Part shown: piece after piece, positions 32,984-42,604 of the stretch
Layout: every line of letters begins with the position of its first letter
Position numbering within the stretch: the stretch's first letter is position 1
Source of the DNA: Shewanella oneidensis MR-1
Lineage (GTDB): Bacteria > Pseudomonadota > Gammaproteobacteria > Enterobacterales > Shewanellaceae
Assembly: GCF_000146165.2 (NCBI RefSeq)
Contig: NC_004347.2
Span: forward strand, 2,790,001-2,854,000
DNA: 64,000 nucleotides
Direction of reading: 5' to 3'
The notes under the pieces: generated by a model
What the model was told of the DNA's origin: nothing
Databases searched by the model: none
What the model saw: only the letters and a program-made list of their open reading frames with translations
Translations under genes and position numbers: made by a program

Positions 32984-35620
32984 TTATTTCTTCGCTTTTT
33001 TAGCTGACGATTCGCTTACCCACTTGCCATTGACATAATGGGCGGACCATCCAGTGGCTTTACCGTCAACCTCGGTCGCCACATATTGGTCTTTGGTCTT
33101 ACGGCTAAACTTCACCACCGCCTTATTACCGTCATCATCGGCGATAGGCGCATCAGCAAGATACTGATACTTAGGCCATAAGAATTCTCGGTATTTGACC
33201 AACTCTTCAACCAATGGCGCACGGGTTTCCCTCGATTTAGGGAACGTACTCGCCGCTAAGAAAATCCCCGCGGCACCATCACGCAGTACAAAGTGCGCAT
33301 CCGATTTACTGCATTTCAGCTCAGGCAGATAAATGGGATCTTCTTTTGGAGGCGCAGCTTCGCCATTTTTCAGTAACTTACGGGTATTCTTACATTCCTC
33401 GTTAGTACAGCCGAAATACTTGCCGAAACGACCGTTTTTCAGTTCCATATCATGGCCACAACGGTCACATTCGATTAACGGCCCTTCATAACCTTTAATC
33501 TTAAATTGTCCTTCTTCGACCTCATAACCTTCACAAACTGGGTTATTACCACAAACATGCAGTTTGCGTTTCTCGTCAAGAAGGTAACTGTCCATCGCAG
33601 TGCCACATATGCCACAGCGGTGCTTCGCACGTAACGCATCGGTTTCAGCATCTTCGCTGTCGCTTATCGCTTCAATGCCTGGCGTTAAGTTCATGGTGGT
33701 TTTGCAGCGCTCTTTTGGCGGTAGCTCATAGCCAGAACAACCAAGGAAAACCCCTGTGGTGCCGGTACGGATCCCCATTGGACGCCCGCAAGTCGGACAT
33801 TTAATATTGGTCATCACCATTTGATTAAGGCGCATACCGCCTTCTTCTGGTGCAAGTTCAGCTTTCTCTAACTGTTTAGTGAAATCCGCATAGAAACCAT
33901 CAAGGACTTTTTTCCAATCCAGCTCACCTTTGGCGACATCGTCTAGAGTCTGCTCCATACTGGCGGTGAAGTCATAACTCATCAACTCGGCAAAACTATT
34001 TACTAAGCGTTCACTGACAATTTCGCCCATTTTTTCGGCATAAAAGCGACGGTTTTCAACTTTGACATAACCGCGTTCTTGGATAGTCGAAATAATAGTG
34101 GCGTAAGTCGATGGGCGACCAATACCGCGTTTTTCTAATTCTTTAACCAATGACGCTTCACTGTATCGCGCTGGCGGCTTGGTAAAATGCTGTTTCGGCT
34201 CGAGTTCAACGAGGGATAATACGTCGCCTTCATTCACCGCGGGTAGCGTATTATCTTCTTCGTTTTTCTTCTTGATTGCGGTCTGAACGCGCGTCCAACC
34301 GTCAAAACGCAAAATTCGCCCCGTTGCTTTAAGCTCGTAGTCAGCCGCTTTTACGGTCAATTTAGTGGCATCGTATAGGGCGGGAGTCATCTGGCATGAG
34401 ACAAATTGACGCCAAATCAGTTCGTATAGGCGCTGGGCATCGCGTTCCATATCGGTTAATGCCGCGGCTTCTACTTTTACGTTCGATGGGCGAATCGCTT
34501 CGTGCGCCTCTTGAGCGCCTTCCTTAGAGCCGTAGCGGATTGGCTCGGCAGGTAAATACTTGGCGCCGTATTCTTTGCCGATCATCTCACGTACGCTGTC
34601 TAAGGCTTCTTGGCTTAGGTTAGTCGAGTCAGTACGCATATACGTGATATGGCCAGCTTCGTATAAGCGCTGGGCCATCATCATGGTTTTCTTCACCCCA
34701 AAGCCTAAACGAGTACTGGCTGCTTGCTGTAAGGTGGAGGTAATAAAGGGAGCCGAAGGTTTACTTTGAGTCGCTTTATCTTCACGGGCAATCACTTTAA
34801 AGCTTGCCGAAGATAAAGCTTGCACTGCGGCTAACGCTTGCTGCTCATTGGTGGGCTCAAAGGCCGAATCTAAATACTTAACCACTTCCATCCGCAGCGC
34901 TTCGCTGCTAGGGGTATTAAGCTGGGCATGTACATCCCAAAACTCTTCTGGCACAAAGGCTTTGATTTCACTTTCGCGTTCAACCACTAAGCGCACAGCA
35001 ACCGATTGCACTCGGCCTGCTGATAAACCGCGGGCGACCTTTTTCCACAACAAAGGTGACACCATAAAGCCCACCACACGGTCTAAAAAGCGCCGTGCTT
35101 GCTGAGCATTGACCATATTGGTATCGAGGGATGCAGGCTTGCTAAAGGCTTCTTGAATCGCTGATTTGGTGATCTCGTTAAACACCACACGCTGATACCG
35201 TGAAGGATCGCCACCAATCACCTCTTGCAAATGCCAGGCGATTGCTTCCCCTTCACGGTCTAAGTCCGTTGCGAGATAAATTTGGTCAGCAGAATCCGCT
35301 AAGGCTTGCAGCTCTTTAACGACTTTCTCTTTACCCGGTAGGATTTGATATTTAGCCGCCCAGCCCTTTTCAGGGTTAACGCCCATACGCGATACCAGCG
35401 CTTGATGGTCTTTCACCTTTTTGTATCGCGCCTTTTCTTCTGGCGACATCTTCTTCACTTCGGCGGCGGATTTCACCTTTTCAGTGCCGTCAGATATAGA
35501 AGATGTAGGTAGATCACGGATATGACCCACGCTCGATTTAACGATGAATTCTTTGCCAAGATATTTATTGATGGTCTTAGCTTTGGCCGGTGATTCGACA
35601 ATAACTAGCGATTTACCCAT
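32984..35620 (-). CDS. topA: DNA topoisomerase I
   Basis: Type IA topoisomerase that relaxes negative supercoils. 878 aa from the start [20 protein letters not shown], as in E. coli (865 aa); an ATG 16 codons upstream is in frame but unlikely. Toprim motif TDLDREGE at about 118-125. The active-site Tyr is residue 327 in [10 protein letters not shown]. Three C-terminal four-cysteine zinc modules begin at [19 protein letters not shown] and [10 protein letters not shown], then a Lys-rich tail. Convergent with the prophage, whose right end lies 65 bases from its stop, so the gene is intact. A short GCCC-TTAA-GGGC palindrome at 32969 may be a weak terminator. Confidence 0.97.
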   Translation of the reverse strand: MGKSLVIVESPAKAKTINKYLGKEFIVKSSVGHIRDLPTSSISDGTEKVKSAAEVKKMSPEEKARYKKVKDHQALVSRMGVNPEKGWAAKYQILPGKEKVVKELQALADSADQIYLATDLDREGEAIAWHLQEVIGGDPSRYQRVVFNEITKSAIQEAFSKPASLDTNMVNAQQARRFLDRVVGFMVSPLLWKKVARGLSAGRVQSVAVRLVVERESEIKAFVPEEFWDVHAQLNTPSSEALRMEVVKYLDSAFEPTNEQQALAAVQALSSASFKVIAREDKATQSKPSAPFITSTLQQAASTRLGFGVKKTMMMAQRLYEAGHITYMRTDSTNLSQEALDSVREMIGKEYGAKYLPAEPIRYGSKEGAQEAHEAIRPSNVKVEAAALTDMERDAQRLYELIWRQFVSCQMTPALYDATKLTVKAADYELKATGRILRFDGWTRVQTAIKKKNEEDNTLPAVNEGDVLSLVELEPKQHFTKPPARYSEASLVKELEKRGIGRPSTYATIISTIQERGYVKVENRRFYAEKMGEIVSERLVNSFAELMSYDFTASMEQTLDDVAKGELDWKKVLDGFYADFTKQLEKAELAPEEGGMRLNQMVMTNIKCPTCGRPMGIRTGTTGVFLGCSGYELPPKERCKTTMNLTPGIEAISDSEDAETDALRAKHRCGICGTAMDSYLLDEKRKLHVCGNNPVCEGYEVEEGQFKIKGYEGPLIECDRCGHDMELKNGRFGKYFGCTNEECKNTRKLLKNGEAAPPKEDPIYLPELKCSKSDAHFVLRDGAAGIFLAASTFPKSRETRAPLVEELVKYREFLWPKYQYLADAPIADDDGNKAVVKFSRKTKDQYVATEVDGKATGWSAHYVNGKWVSESSAKKAKK

Positions 35621-35865
35621 AGTTTGATTTGCGCCAAAAAATCTCAAGAAGGTGGAAATTGGCTCCATATATAGAGGGTTGCACTGAGAGTTTCAAGCTA
35701 ATCCCTCTTTTATATGTACCAGCGAGTCACTTTTTAATCAAAGTTGAAAAAATGTAAAAAAATAATATTGCGTAATTAAAAACTAATATTTCATTATTTG
35801 CCAGCAAGCAAGAAATAGTTATGCATTTATCGCGAAAAAGTCGCTTTGAGCACAAAACCGTGCGC

Positions 35866-35893
35866 TTGTGCCCACAAAAACCTTCAGTATACT
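35866..35893 (+). promoter_or_regulatory. candidate sigma-70 promoter for astB
   Basis: TTGTGC at 35866 and TATACT at 35888 are separated by 16 bases, and a run beginning ATTTGAATAAATAAT (35911) resembles one half of an ArgR box. The 331-base divergent gap between topA and astB holds no gene; the topA side is AT-rich without a clear consensus. Confidence 0.45.
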
Positions 35894-35951
35894 GGGTCGC
35901 TTCAGGGACCATTTGAATAAATAATAACCTTCCCTATCACAAGGATATGCA

Positions 35952-37286
35952 ATGAAGCACTTTGAAGCGAATTTCGACGGACTCGTTGGGCCAACCCACA
36001 ATTATGCCGGTTTGTCTTTTGGCAATGTGGCCTCACTCAACAACGCCGCTTTAGTCTCAAATCCTAAAGCCGCCGCTAAGCAAGGTTTGCAAAAAGCCAA
36101 AGCACTCGCTGATTTAGGGATGATCCAAGGCATGTTAGCGCCACAAGAGCGCCCCGATCTTAACACGCTGCGCCGAATTGGTTTTTCTGGCAGTGATGCC
36201 CAAGTTTTACAACAAGCGGCTAAAACGGCCCCAGCACTGCTCAATGCCTGTTGCAGTGCTTCAAGCATGTGGACGGCCAATGCGGCAACTGTATCACCCA
36301 GTGCTGACACCCGTGACGGTAAACTACATTTTACGCCCGCCAATCTGGTCGATAAGTTGCATCGCAGCATCGAGCCCATCACAACGGGGCGCATCTTAAC
36401 AGCAACTTTCAATGATCCCCACTATTTTTATCATCATAATCATTTACCTGAGCATAATAGCTTCGGTGATGAAGGCGCCGCCAACCACACTCGCCTATGC
36501 CAAGAATACGGCCATGCTGGAGTGGAACTCTTCGTTTATGGGCAAGAGGCAACAAATCCTCATGCACCTAAACCACTGAAATTTCCGGCAAGACAAACCC
36601 TCGAAGCCTCAATGGCAATAGCCAGACTGCATCAACTCGAAGAAGATAATTGTGTCTTTATTCAGCAAAATCCCGCAGTGATTGATCAAGGCGTATTCCA
36701 CAATGATGTGATTGCTGTGGGTAACCAAAACGTGCTGTTTTACCACGAGCAAGCGTTTTTAAATACGCAGGCAAAATTAGATGAAATAAAACGCAAACTG
36801 GATACCGAGTTATATTTTATTGAGGTCCCTACGGCAAAAGTCTCGATAAACGATGCGGTGAAGAGTTACCTGTTTAATACCCAAATCATCACCCTTCCTT
36901 CAGGGGAAATGGCGATTATTGCGCCGACAGACTGCCAAGAAAATCCAGCCGTTTACGCGTATTTAAATGAGCTACTCAGCTTAAATACCCCCATCAAACA
37001 AGTGCTGTATTTCGATGTGAAACAAAGCATGCAAAATGGCGGAGGACCTGCTTGTTTACGCTTACGAGTCGCCATGAATGAGCGCGAAGTTGCCGCAGTA
37101 AACCAACACACGCTGCTCACCGATGCCTTATTTACCCGTTTGAATACTTGGGTTGAAAAACACTACCGCGACCGTTTGTCGACTGAAGATTTAGCAGACC
37201 CACAATTAGTTATCGAATCGCGCACTGCATTAGATGAACTGACTCAAATCATGAAATTAGGCAGCGTTTATCCCTTCCAACGATAA
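35952..37286 (+). CDS. astB: N-succinylarginine dihydrolase
   Basis: Second step of the arginine succinyltransferase pathway: hydrolyses N2-succinylarginine to N2-succinylornithine, CO2 and ammonia. 444 aa (E. coli 447). The start [20 protein letters not shown] is the family signature; the catalytic triad is visible as Glu in [10 protein letters not shown], His in [12 protein letters not shown] and Cys in [11 protein letters not shown]. The amidinotransferase fold is complete. It stands alone here, away from other ast genes. AAGGA precedes the ATG. Confidence 0.97.
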   Translation: MKHFEANFDGLVGPTHNYAGLSFGNVASLNNAALVSNPKAAAKQGLQKAKALADLGMIQGMLAPQERPDLNTLRRIGFSGSDAQVLQQAAKTAPALLNACCSASSMWTANAATVSPSADTRDGKLHFTPANLVDKLHRSIEPITTGRILTATFNDPHYFYHHNHLPEHNSFGDEGAANHTRLCQEYGHAGVELFVYGQEATNPHAPKPLKFPARQTLEASMAIARLHQLEEDNCVFIQQNPAVIDQGVFHNDVIAVGNQNVLFYHEQAFLNTQAKLDEIKRKLDTELYFIEVPTAKVSINDAVKSYLFNTQIITLPSGEMAIIAPTDCQENPAVYAYLNELLSLNTPIKQVLYFDVKQSMQNGGGPACLRLRVAMNEREVAAVNQHTLLTDALFTRLNTWVEKHYRDRLSTEDLADPQLVIESRTALDELTQIMKLGSVYPFQR

Positions 37287-37334
37287 ACTGAAATCGCTCA
37301 TGAATTAACAGACAAACAGGTTTTGTGCAGTAAC

Positions 37335-37360
37335 AATAAGCCCCAAATTTGGGGCTTATT
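37335..37360 (+). terminator. bidirectional terminator between astB and the GNAT gene
   Basis: AATAAGCCCCAAA pairs perfectly with TTTGGGGCTTATT, with A and T tracts on both sides, so it can serve the converging genes on either strand. Confidence 0.9.
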
Positions 37361-37378
37361 TACTTGATAAATAGGCGT

Positions 37379-37894
37379 TTATTGGCCGAACAATTCAACT
37401 GGAGCATCATTAGGCGTGAGCTGCAACTGGGTCTCAAACTTCATTCCTAATTTACTCAGTAAAGCTTTCGAGGCTTGGTTATGCGGGCTCACAATGGCCA
37501 CAATGCGCTCAATGCCAAGGGTTTTACCCAGCTCAAGGGATGCTGCTGCGGCCTCAAAGGCGTAACCCTTACCCCAATACTGGGGCAAAAAAGCATAGCC
37601 TAAATCCACATTCGCCAGCGTGGGCCTCTTAATTAACCCGCAGATCCCAATTGGAAAACGATTTTCGGCAAGTTCCACCGCAAACAAGCCAAAACCATGC
37701 TCGCGATAACTGATGGCTGGACCATTGGCGATATAATCCTTTGCATCCTGCAGCGTGCGCACACCCTTATCGCCAATATTATCGATAAAACCTTGGGTAT
37801 TAAGTAGCACCAAAATAAATGAAGCATCCTCAGGAGTTAACTGCCGAAGGATTAATCTTGGGGTTTGGGCAACTTGCATACCAAGTGCTTGCAT
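37379..37894 (-). CDS. GNAT family N-acetyltransferase (RimJ/RimL type)
   Basis: 171 aa. TPRLILRQLTPEDASFILVL is the RimL-type N-terminus, and LGYAFLPQYWGKGYAFEA contains the acetyl-CoA binding Q/W-x-x-G-x-G/A loop. Substrate unknown; such proteins acetylate ribosomal proteins, amino acids or drugs. The ATG at 37894 follows GGGAG 8 bases away; an upstream ATG at 37909 lacks a ribosome site. It lies 36 bases after the nitroreductase gene, likely one operon. Confidence 0.85.
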   Translation of the reverse strand: MQALGMQVAQTPRLILRQLTPEDASFILVLLNTQGFIDNIGDKGVRTLQDAKDYIANGPAISYREHGFGLFAVELAENRFPIGICGLIKRPTLANVDLGYAFLPQYWGKGYAFEAAAASLELGKTLGIERIVAIVSPHNQASKALLSKLGMKFETQLQLTPNDAPVELFGQ

Positions 37895-37930
37895 ACTAAG
37901 TGCTCCCATTCAAAGGATGATATGCAGTCG

Positions 37931-38479
37931 TTATAAATAACGGGCGTACTGGCTGCCGTCTTTTTGGAGTTTAATTGGGGCAGCAACTGCAGGGGTGCCT
38001 ACATATAAAAAGCCCACAATTTGATCCTCTGGTGCTAAGCCTAATGCCGCATTCACATTGGCATCAAAGGCAAAATCCCCAGTACGCCACACCGCACCTA
38101 ATCCTAAAGCAAATGCGGCCTGCTGCATGGCCATCGTAGCGCAGCCCGCAGCAATTTGCTGCTCGAGCACTGGCACTTTAGGATGTTGCTGCGTTTTAGC
38201 AACAACCGTTATCACCATAGGAGCTCGCATCGGCATCCCTTTGGCTTTATGAATAAAATCCTCGTCACCGCCACTGGCTTTGGCGGCATAAACATAGATA
38301 TCCGCTAAGGTGTCTAATCCCTTCCCCGTGGCAATAATGAATTCCCAGGGTGCTAAAGCACCATGATCCGGTACCCGTATCGCAGCATCTAAGATGATTT
38401 TTAGCTCGCGCTCGTTAGGCGCCGGAGAAGTTAATCTTGGGGTGGATTGGCGAGTGAGTAAAAGTTCGATAGCGTCCAA
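37931..38479 (-). CDS. YdjA-like nitroreductase
   Basis: 182-aa FMN-dependent NAD(P)H nitroreductase of the minimal YdjA type. The features are RQSTPRLTSPAP at the N-terminus (FMN phosphate binding Arg/Ser), RVPDHGALAPWEF, and GLGAVWRTGD near 145. The probable start is TTG at 38479 with AGGGA upstream. Physiological substrate unknown. Confidence 0.9.
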   Translation of the reverse strand: MDAIELLLTRQSTPRLTSPAPNERELKIILDAAIRVPDHGALAPWEFIIATGKGLDTLADIYVYAAKASGGDEDFIHKAKGMPMRAPMVITVVAKTQQHPKVPVLEQQIAAGCATMAMQQAAFALGLGAVWRTGDFAFDANVNAALGLAPEDQIVGFLYVGTPAVAAPIKLQKDGSQYARYL

Positions 38480-38557
38480 GTGATTATCCCTGTTCTTATC
38501 AATGAGTGCGTTTAAATTGGCTAAAGCATAGCAAATTGCACGTAAAGGGAAATAACA

Positions 38558-38580
38558 AATCCCGCACTAAGGCGGGATTT
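38558..38580 (-). terminator. terminator of the DoxX-family gene
   Basis: AAATCCCGC and GCGGGATTT form a 9-bp stem with a 5-base loop; on the - strand it is followed by TGTTATTT, just after the stop of the DoxX gene. Confidence 0.8.
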
Positions 38581-38597
38581 CAAATCGATACCGAAGC

Positions 38598-39191
38598 TTA
38601 CTTTACGCCATAACGCGAAGCGATAAGATAATCAAGGCTCGTGTATCGCCCTCCTCCCAGACTCAATAACGCCAAAAGCATAATAAAATAAGTCACCGCA
38701 AACTCAATTCCGTTATTCAATACAACCAAGTTACCTGAACTGGTTAGCCAATCGTAATTGCCATACTCCTGCAGCAGAGATTTGGCTTGAGCAAGTTTTT
38801 CGCCCGCTTCCAGTACGCGATCGTTAGCAAGCCATGAACGGCCATCGGCAATCGCCAACCAACCATTCGGCCAATGCACGGTAAAAGCGGCCACCAGCAT
38901 TGTAATCATCAGCGGGATAGAAATCAGTCGCGTAGCTAATCCGAGTAATAACAAAATCGCCCCAAAAAACTCAGTGCCCGCCGCCAGCGCGGCCATTAAT
39001 GTCGGCATTGGTAGACCCAGCCCCCAGTCGGGATTAGCAAACCAAGCAACCGTATCGTCAAAGTGGGTAAGTTTGTTATACCCCGCCTGCATCAGTACGG
39101 GCGCAAGATAAAGTCTAAGGGCTAAGGGCGCTAGCCCATCAAACAAATGGCTAACATTGAGTGATTTTTGGTAAAAAGTAACGAAGGACAT
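38598..39191 (-). CDS. DoxX family membrane protein
   Basis: 197 aa, four predicted membrane helices (around LALRLYLAPVLMQAGYNKL, LMAALAAGTEFFGAILLLLG, LISIPLMITMLVAAFTVHW and FAVTYFIMLLALLSL). The DoxX motif RLYLAPVLMQAGYNKL with following W is present. Family members are inner-membrane proteins of uncertain role, sometimes tied to quinone or thiosulfate redox chemistry. The start at 39191 (MSFVTFYQ) has AGAG 7 bases upstream. Confidence 0.85.
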   Translation of the reverse strand: MSFVTFYQKSLNVSHLFDGLAPLALRLYLAPVLMQAGYNKLTHFDDTVAWFANPDWGLGLPMPTLMAALAAGTEFFGAILLLLGLATRLISIPLMITMLVAAFTVHWPNGWLAIADGRSWLANDRVLEAGEKLAQAKSLLQEYGNYDWLTSSGNLVVLNNGIEFAVTYFIMLLALLSLGGGRYTSLDYLIASRYGVK

Positions 39192-39242
39192 GGGCAATCT
39201 CTTCAACAAAATGACGTTGCCCAATAGACCTTATAACCTGCA

Positions 39243-40115
39243 TTAATCTTTCACAGCCATAGTCGCCTTTTCGATACCCTCTTGATTTAACTCCCTTAGA
39301 TCTTGGATCAGTTTGTTCAGCTTCTTATAAAAATGTTTGGACTGTTTAGGTGACAAGCTGGCATTGATAGCCAGCAATAAAGCACCAAAGGCCTCGGTAT
39401 TTTGCCTTAAAATGGCGCGGTGTTTTTCTGATTTAAGCTCGTCTGGCTGTGTCATCAGCAAAGTCAAACGCTCGGTCAGCAGCGGAATATCGCTGCGCTG
39501 CCCTAGGGCAATCTCAAACTGGCGTAGCCATTCATGGCGATAGTCGAGCCACATATCCAAGGTGGATAACCGCTGTTGATTATATTGATGGATAAGCTGT
39601 TTTTGCTCATCACTGACACTACCAAGCCAGTCATTGAATTGTTCGTTCAAATTATCATCAGCATCTTGCTGAAGCTGCTCAGGAGTTTTACCAGCAAACT
39701 CCTTAATCAATTCCTGCTCGTCTTTTCGAGACTGGGCGAGAATTTGCTTTACCTGTGCTTCAGTTAAGGACCCAATGATGGGCAACATGTCAGGTAGCGC
39801 AAATTCAAATAACCTAAACCAATGCCGCTTGGCGAGTGTGACATGCTCAGCCCAAAGCGCAGGGGTTAAGGTATTGGTTTGAATGAGATGTTCAACTTCG
39901 GTTAACTGAGCCACATAGTGAGTAAGCTCTTCAGATTGATGCCAAAGCACAAACTTTTCGATAAGTTTATCCATACTTTTTTGCTGGGTTTTATTTAAAG
40001 TGACATAGTCATCTAATTCCCAGCCGATGGCCCAGTCCAGAAAATGATAACTGAACTTAGTCGAACAGGCGGATAATCCTAACAGCATTACCAACAGCAA
40101 CATGGTTTTTTTCAT
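39243..40115 (-). CDS. DUF6279 family lipoprotein
   Basis: 290 aa with a lipoprotein signal (MKKTMLLLVMLLGLSACSTK; lipobox LSAC, Cys about 17). The mature protein is helical and highly charged, as in the DUF6279 family of proteobacterial lipoproteins of unknown function. The start at 40115 is chosen because AAGGATG precedes it; six upstream codons are also open. Confidence 0.85.
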   Translation of the reverse strand: MKKTMLLLVMLLGLSACSTKFSYHFLDWAIGWELDDYVTLNKTQQKSMDKLIEKFVLWHQSEELTHYVAQLTEVEHLIQTNTLTPALWAEHVTLAKRHWFRLFEFALPDMLPIIGSLTEAQVKQILAQSRKDEQELIKEFAGKTPEQLQQDADDNLNEQFNDWLGSVSDEQKQLIHQYNQQRLSTLDMWLDYRHEWLRQFEIALGQRSDIPLLTERLTLLMTQPDELKSEKHRAILRQNTEAFGALLLAINASLSPKQSKHFYKKLNKLIQDLRELNQEGIEKATMAVKD

Positions 40116-40246
40116 CAATTCGCATCCTTTCACTCTTTGTCATCCTACGACACCTAGGTTAACAAAAAGTTGCGCCAGCAACATAGTTCTGAACACCATT
40201 CAAGTTCTGATGTTTGCCGCTAAAGTGTCTCCTAAGGTGACTGTGT

Positions 40247-41386
40247 TTAAGCGTCTTGGCTTACCAGTGACCAAAAGCTATCAAACCAAGCAAGATACTC
40301 CTGCTGACGCTCAGCATCGGTTTGCGCTGCTATCAGTAGCGCCCAGTAAAGCGCAAACACCCAATACATGTCAATCGCGGCAGGAACCGCCGTTATCGCC
40401 GTGGATGTAACGCCTGGATGATCGGCAAGATATTGCCGCACTAAAATATGCCGCTGCACAGGCGTTAATCTATGGGTCGCCAGCACAACAGCCAACTCAC
40501 ATAAAGGATGGGAGGCTGTGGCGTATTCAAAGTCGATACAATACAGCTGATTATCCTTTAGCAGCAAATTATGTGGGTTTAAGTCTCGATGACAAAATTG
40601 CGCCGCCACTAAACAATCGGCTAACACTGTTGTCCAACGGTGAATTTGCGGTTGTAAGCCCAATAATAAGTCCAGCCGCGTCTGCCAAGCGCTGCCTTTA
40701 TCGGTTGCAGCAAAGGCTAATAACTGTTGATGATATTGCTGCCACTGCTCAGTCACGCTGATGTGATAAGGCCCAGCCGATTGCAAACGTAACCGTTGCA
40801 ATAATTGCAGCAATAAGGAATGCACGCGATTTGGGCACTGAGATTCAAGTAAGGCGAGCGGTGTTAACTGTGCGGCAAAAGACTGAGGCATACAAGCCTG
40901 GTGTAATGCGCATTCAAAATTTTCAGCATGCGCTTGCAACCACGTTTGTAGTCTCTGTTCACCAAGGGTGAATTCAGCCGCACTGCATTGATATGCTAAA
41001 TTTTTCCAGTTAAGCGCACCACGAACATCCGCCCAATCGCCAAGCATGTCCGGTATCTGCGATGCATTAAGTAAACTGGCGATGTCCTGTGATTCGATAA
41101 ACGCACTTAAATAGTAACGATGATCGCAACTTGTCCATATCAGCTCAGGCGCAAGCTTTGCCTTAGCCAGGTTACGCCAATAAAACAACTCCTGCTCGCG
41201 TGAGCAAAATCGGTCGGCAGCTTCGGCATTAAGGCGTAACGCGTATTGTGTCGTAGGCGTTTGAATATGATAGTTATGATTACTTAACCCACCCGCCAAC
41301 TCGTGGATGTGCGTGACATGGCTTAGCCCTGCCTGGCGTAATATAGGTACCAGTCTTGCAAACTCCTCTGCAGATAACGGCAGCAT
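40247..41386 (-). CDS. thiK: aminoglycoside/choline kinase-fold protein, probable thiamine kinase
   Basis: 379-aa phosphotransferase of the APH/choline kinase fold. The N-lobe has GGLSNHNYHI near 32-41 and the Brenner box FCHRDLNPHNLLL at about 264-276 with Asp268 and Asn273. Metal-binding Asp285 lies in YCIDFEYA. It is the last gene of a thiamine operon under a TPP riboswitch, so thiamine is the likely substrate (salvage to thiamine phosphate). It is longer than E. coli ThiK (274 aa) and could instead be another small-alcohol kinase. Confidence 0.75.
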   Translation of the reverse strand: MLPLSAEEFARLVPILRQAGLSHVTHIHELAGGLSNHNYHIQTPTTQYALRLNAEAADRFCSREQELFYWRNLAKAKLAPELIWTSCDHRYYLSAFIESQDIASLLNASQIPDMLGDWADVRGALNWKNLAYQCSAAEFTLGEQRLQTWLQAHAENFECALHQACMPQSFAAQLTPLALLESQCPNRVHSLLLQLLQRLRLQSAGPYHISVTEQWQQYHQQLLAFAATDKGSAWQTRLDLLLGLQPQIHRWTTVLADCLVAAQFCHRDLNPHNLLLKDNQLYCIDFEYATASHPLCELAVVLATHRLTPVQRHILVRQYLADHPGVTSTAITAVPAAIDMYWVFALYWALLIAAQTDAERQQEYLAWFDSFWSLVSQDA

Positions 41387-41460
41387 TAACGGCTTACCAC
41401 TGATGTTGCAGTTAAGATCTTAGGTGTTGGCAGTTGGCACATATCAGTATTTGTCATCAC

Positions 41461-42126
41461 TTAACCAAGTAACTTAGCGGCACGTTCGCCATTAAGATTG
41501 AGACGACTCTCAGCCAGTGCGGTGCGCCATAGGAAATAGCCCACAACAGCTAACCCCACATAAAGCACAAATAATAATGATGTCAGCATTAGCCCTTTAC
41601 TCAGGTAAAGATAAATCGACACCAGATCGATAACCACCCAATACAACCAGTTCTCCAACACCTTTTTAGCGACTAAATAGGTGGTCATCACCGCAAAGCA
41701 GGTGGTCGCAGCATCGAGATAAGGAAAAGAAGCTTGAGTAAAGGTCGCCATACCATGACCAATACCAAGTGAGACTAGCGTCGTAGCTGCAATTAACTTT
41801 AAATGGGTTTTCAGCGGCCAAGTGGTCACCTTAACACCTTGATGTTTATCGCCACCTTGGGTCCAGAGCCAATAGCCATAAAGTGCCATGCCCATATAAT
41901 AGATATTGAGCATCGACTCCATCAGCAATGCCACTTTCCAAAACAACACAGTGTAAATGGCCGTGCTGGTAAACGCCGCTGCCCAGCACCATACGCTTGC
42001 CTTCATCGCCAAAAGCAAATATGCCATGGCAAGTACTACAGCGAGTGCTTCCCATGCGGTCATCACATGGACTTCCCCTAGAGCCGCATTAACACTATTG
42101 ACTAGCGTTAACCATAAATCTGTCAT
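41461..42126 (-). CDS. pnuT: PnuC-family transporter, probable thiamine carrier PnuT
   Basis: 221 aa with about seven membrane helices typical of PnuC transporters (LAVVLAMAYLLLAMKASVWC, ALYGYWLW). PnuC proteins carry nicotinamide riboside; the PnuT subgroup, found with TPP riboswitches and a thiamine kinase, carries thiamine by facilitated diffusion with trapping by phosphorylation. The neighbours support PnuT. Confidence 0.85.
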   Translation of the reverse strand: MTDLWLTLVNSVNAALGEVHVMTAWEALAVVLAMAYLLLAMKASVWCWAAAFTSTAIYTVLFWKVALLMESMLNIYYMGMALYGYWLWTQGGDKHQGVKVTTWPLKTHLKLIAATTLVSLGIGHGMATFTQASFPYLDAATTCFAVMTTYLVAKKVLENWLYWVVIDLVSIYLYLSKGLMLTSLLFVLYVGLAVVGYFLWRTALAESRLNLNGERAAKLLG

Positions 42127-42242
42127 TGCCTTACTCTCACGATAAACTGCATTCTAAAATCTGTTAACTTGAGCCGTAACTGTGTAAGCCAGCCTTAGAT
42201 TGACCACAGTAAATCGCGCTGTGGCCAAGCACATTAAAAGCA

Positions 42243-42503
42243 TTACTCACTGTGGGCTAAATTCAGCTCACCACCAATAAACTTACACACAAACACGGCT
42301 TTGCCCCATTTTTCATGGGCGGCTTGCATTTCGGTGGCCAGCATCGCCATCACGTCCGAATAGTCGCCGCACACTTGGGTCGCCATCGCATTCGTCACGC
42401 GCTCAATCGTTGGATAACTGTCCAAACGATGAATAAACCATTTAATTGGATCGAGGTAATTTTCATTAAAAGGATACATGCTAATTTCGGCGGTCAGTTT
42501 CAT
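42243..42503 (-). CDS. YkoF-like thiamine/HMP-binding protein
   Basis: 86 aa. AEISMYPFNENYLDPIKWFI, then ATQVCGDYSDVMAMLATEM and KAVFVCKFIGGEL, matches one repeat of the YkoF family (ACT-like fold that binds thiamine or its pyrimidine HMP; B. subtilis YkoF has two repeats). The ATG at 42503 has AAGGA 7 bases upstream. It lies between the TonB receptor and transporter genes of a thiamine operon, where a single-domain periplasm-free binding protein could buffer substrate in the cytoplasm; no signal peptide is seen. Confidence 0.7.
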   Translation of the reverse strand: MKLTAEISMYPFNENYLDPIKWFIHRLDSYPTIERVTNAMATQVCGDYSDVMAMLATEMQAAHEKWGKAVFVCKFIGGELNLAHSE

Positions 42504-42604
42504 CTTCAATCCTTATTTCAAATACTTATCATAAAATAACCGCACCGTGAAACGATATAGCATCAAGCCTCAAGTCTCACTCCACAGCGCGGCTAACTTG
42601 GGTA

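Noticed and set aside
35621..35668. Upstream ATG for topA adding 16 residues
   Set aside because: The family starts at [15 protein letters not shown]; the extra residues are not typical and the ATG has no ribosome site.
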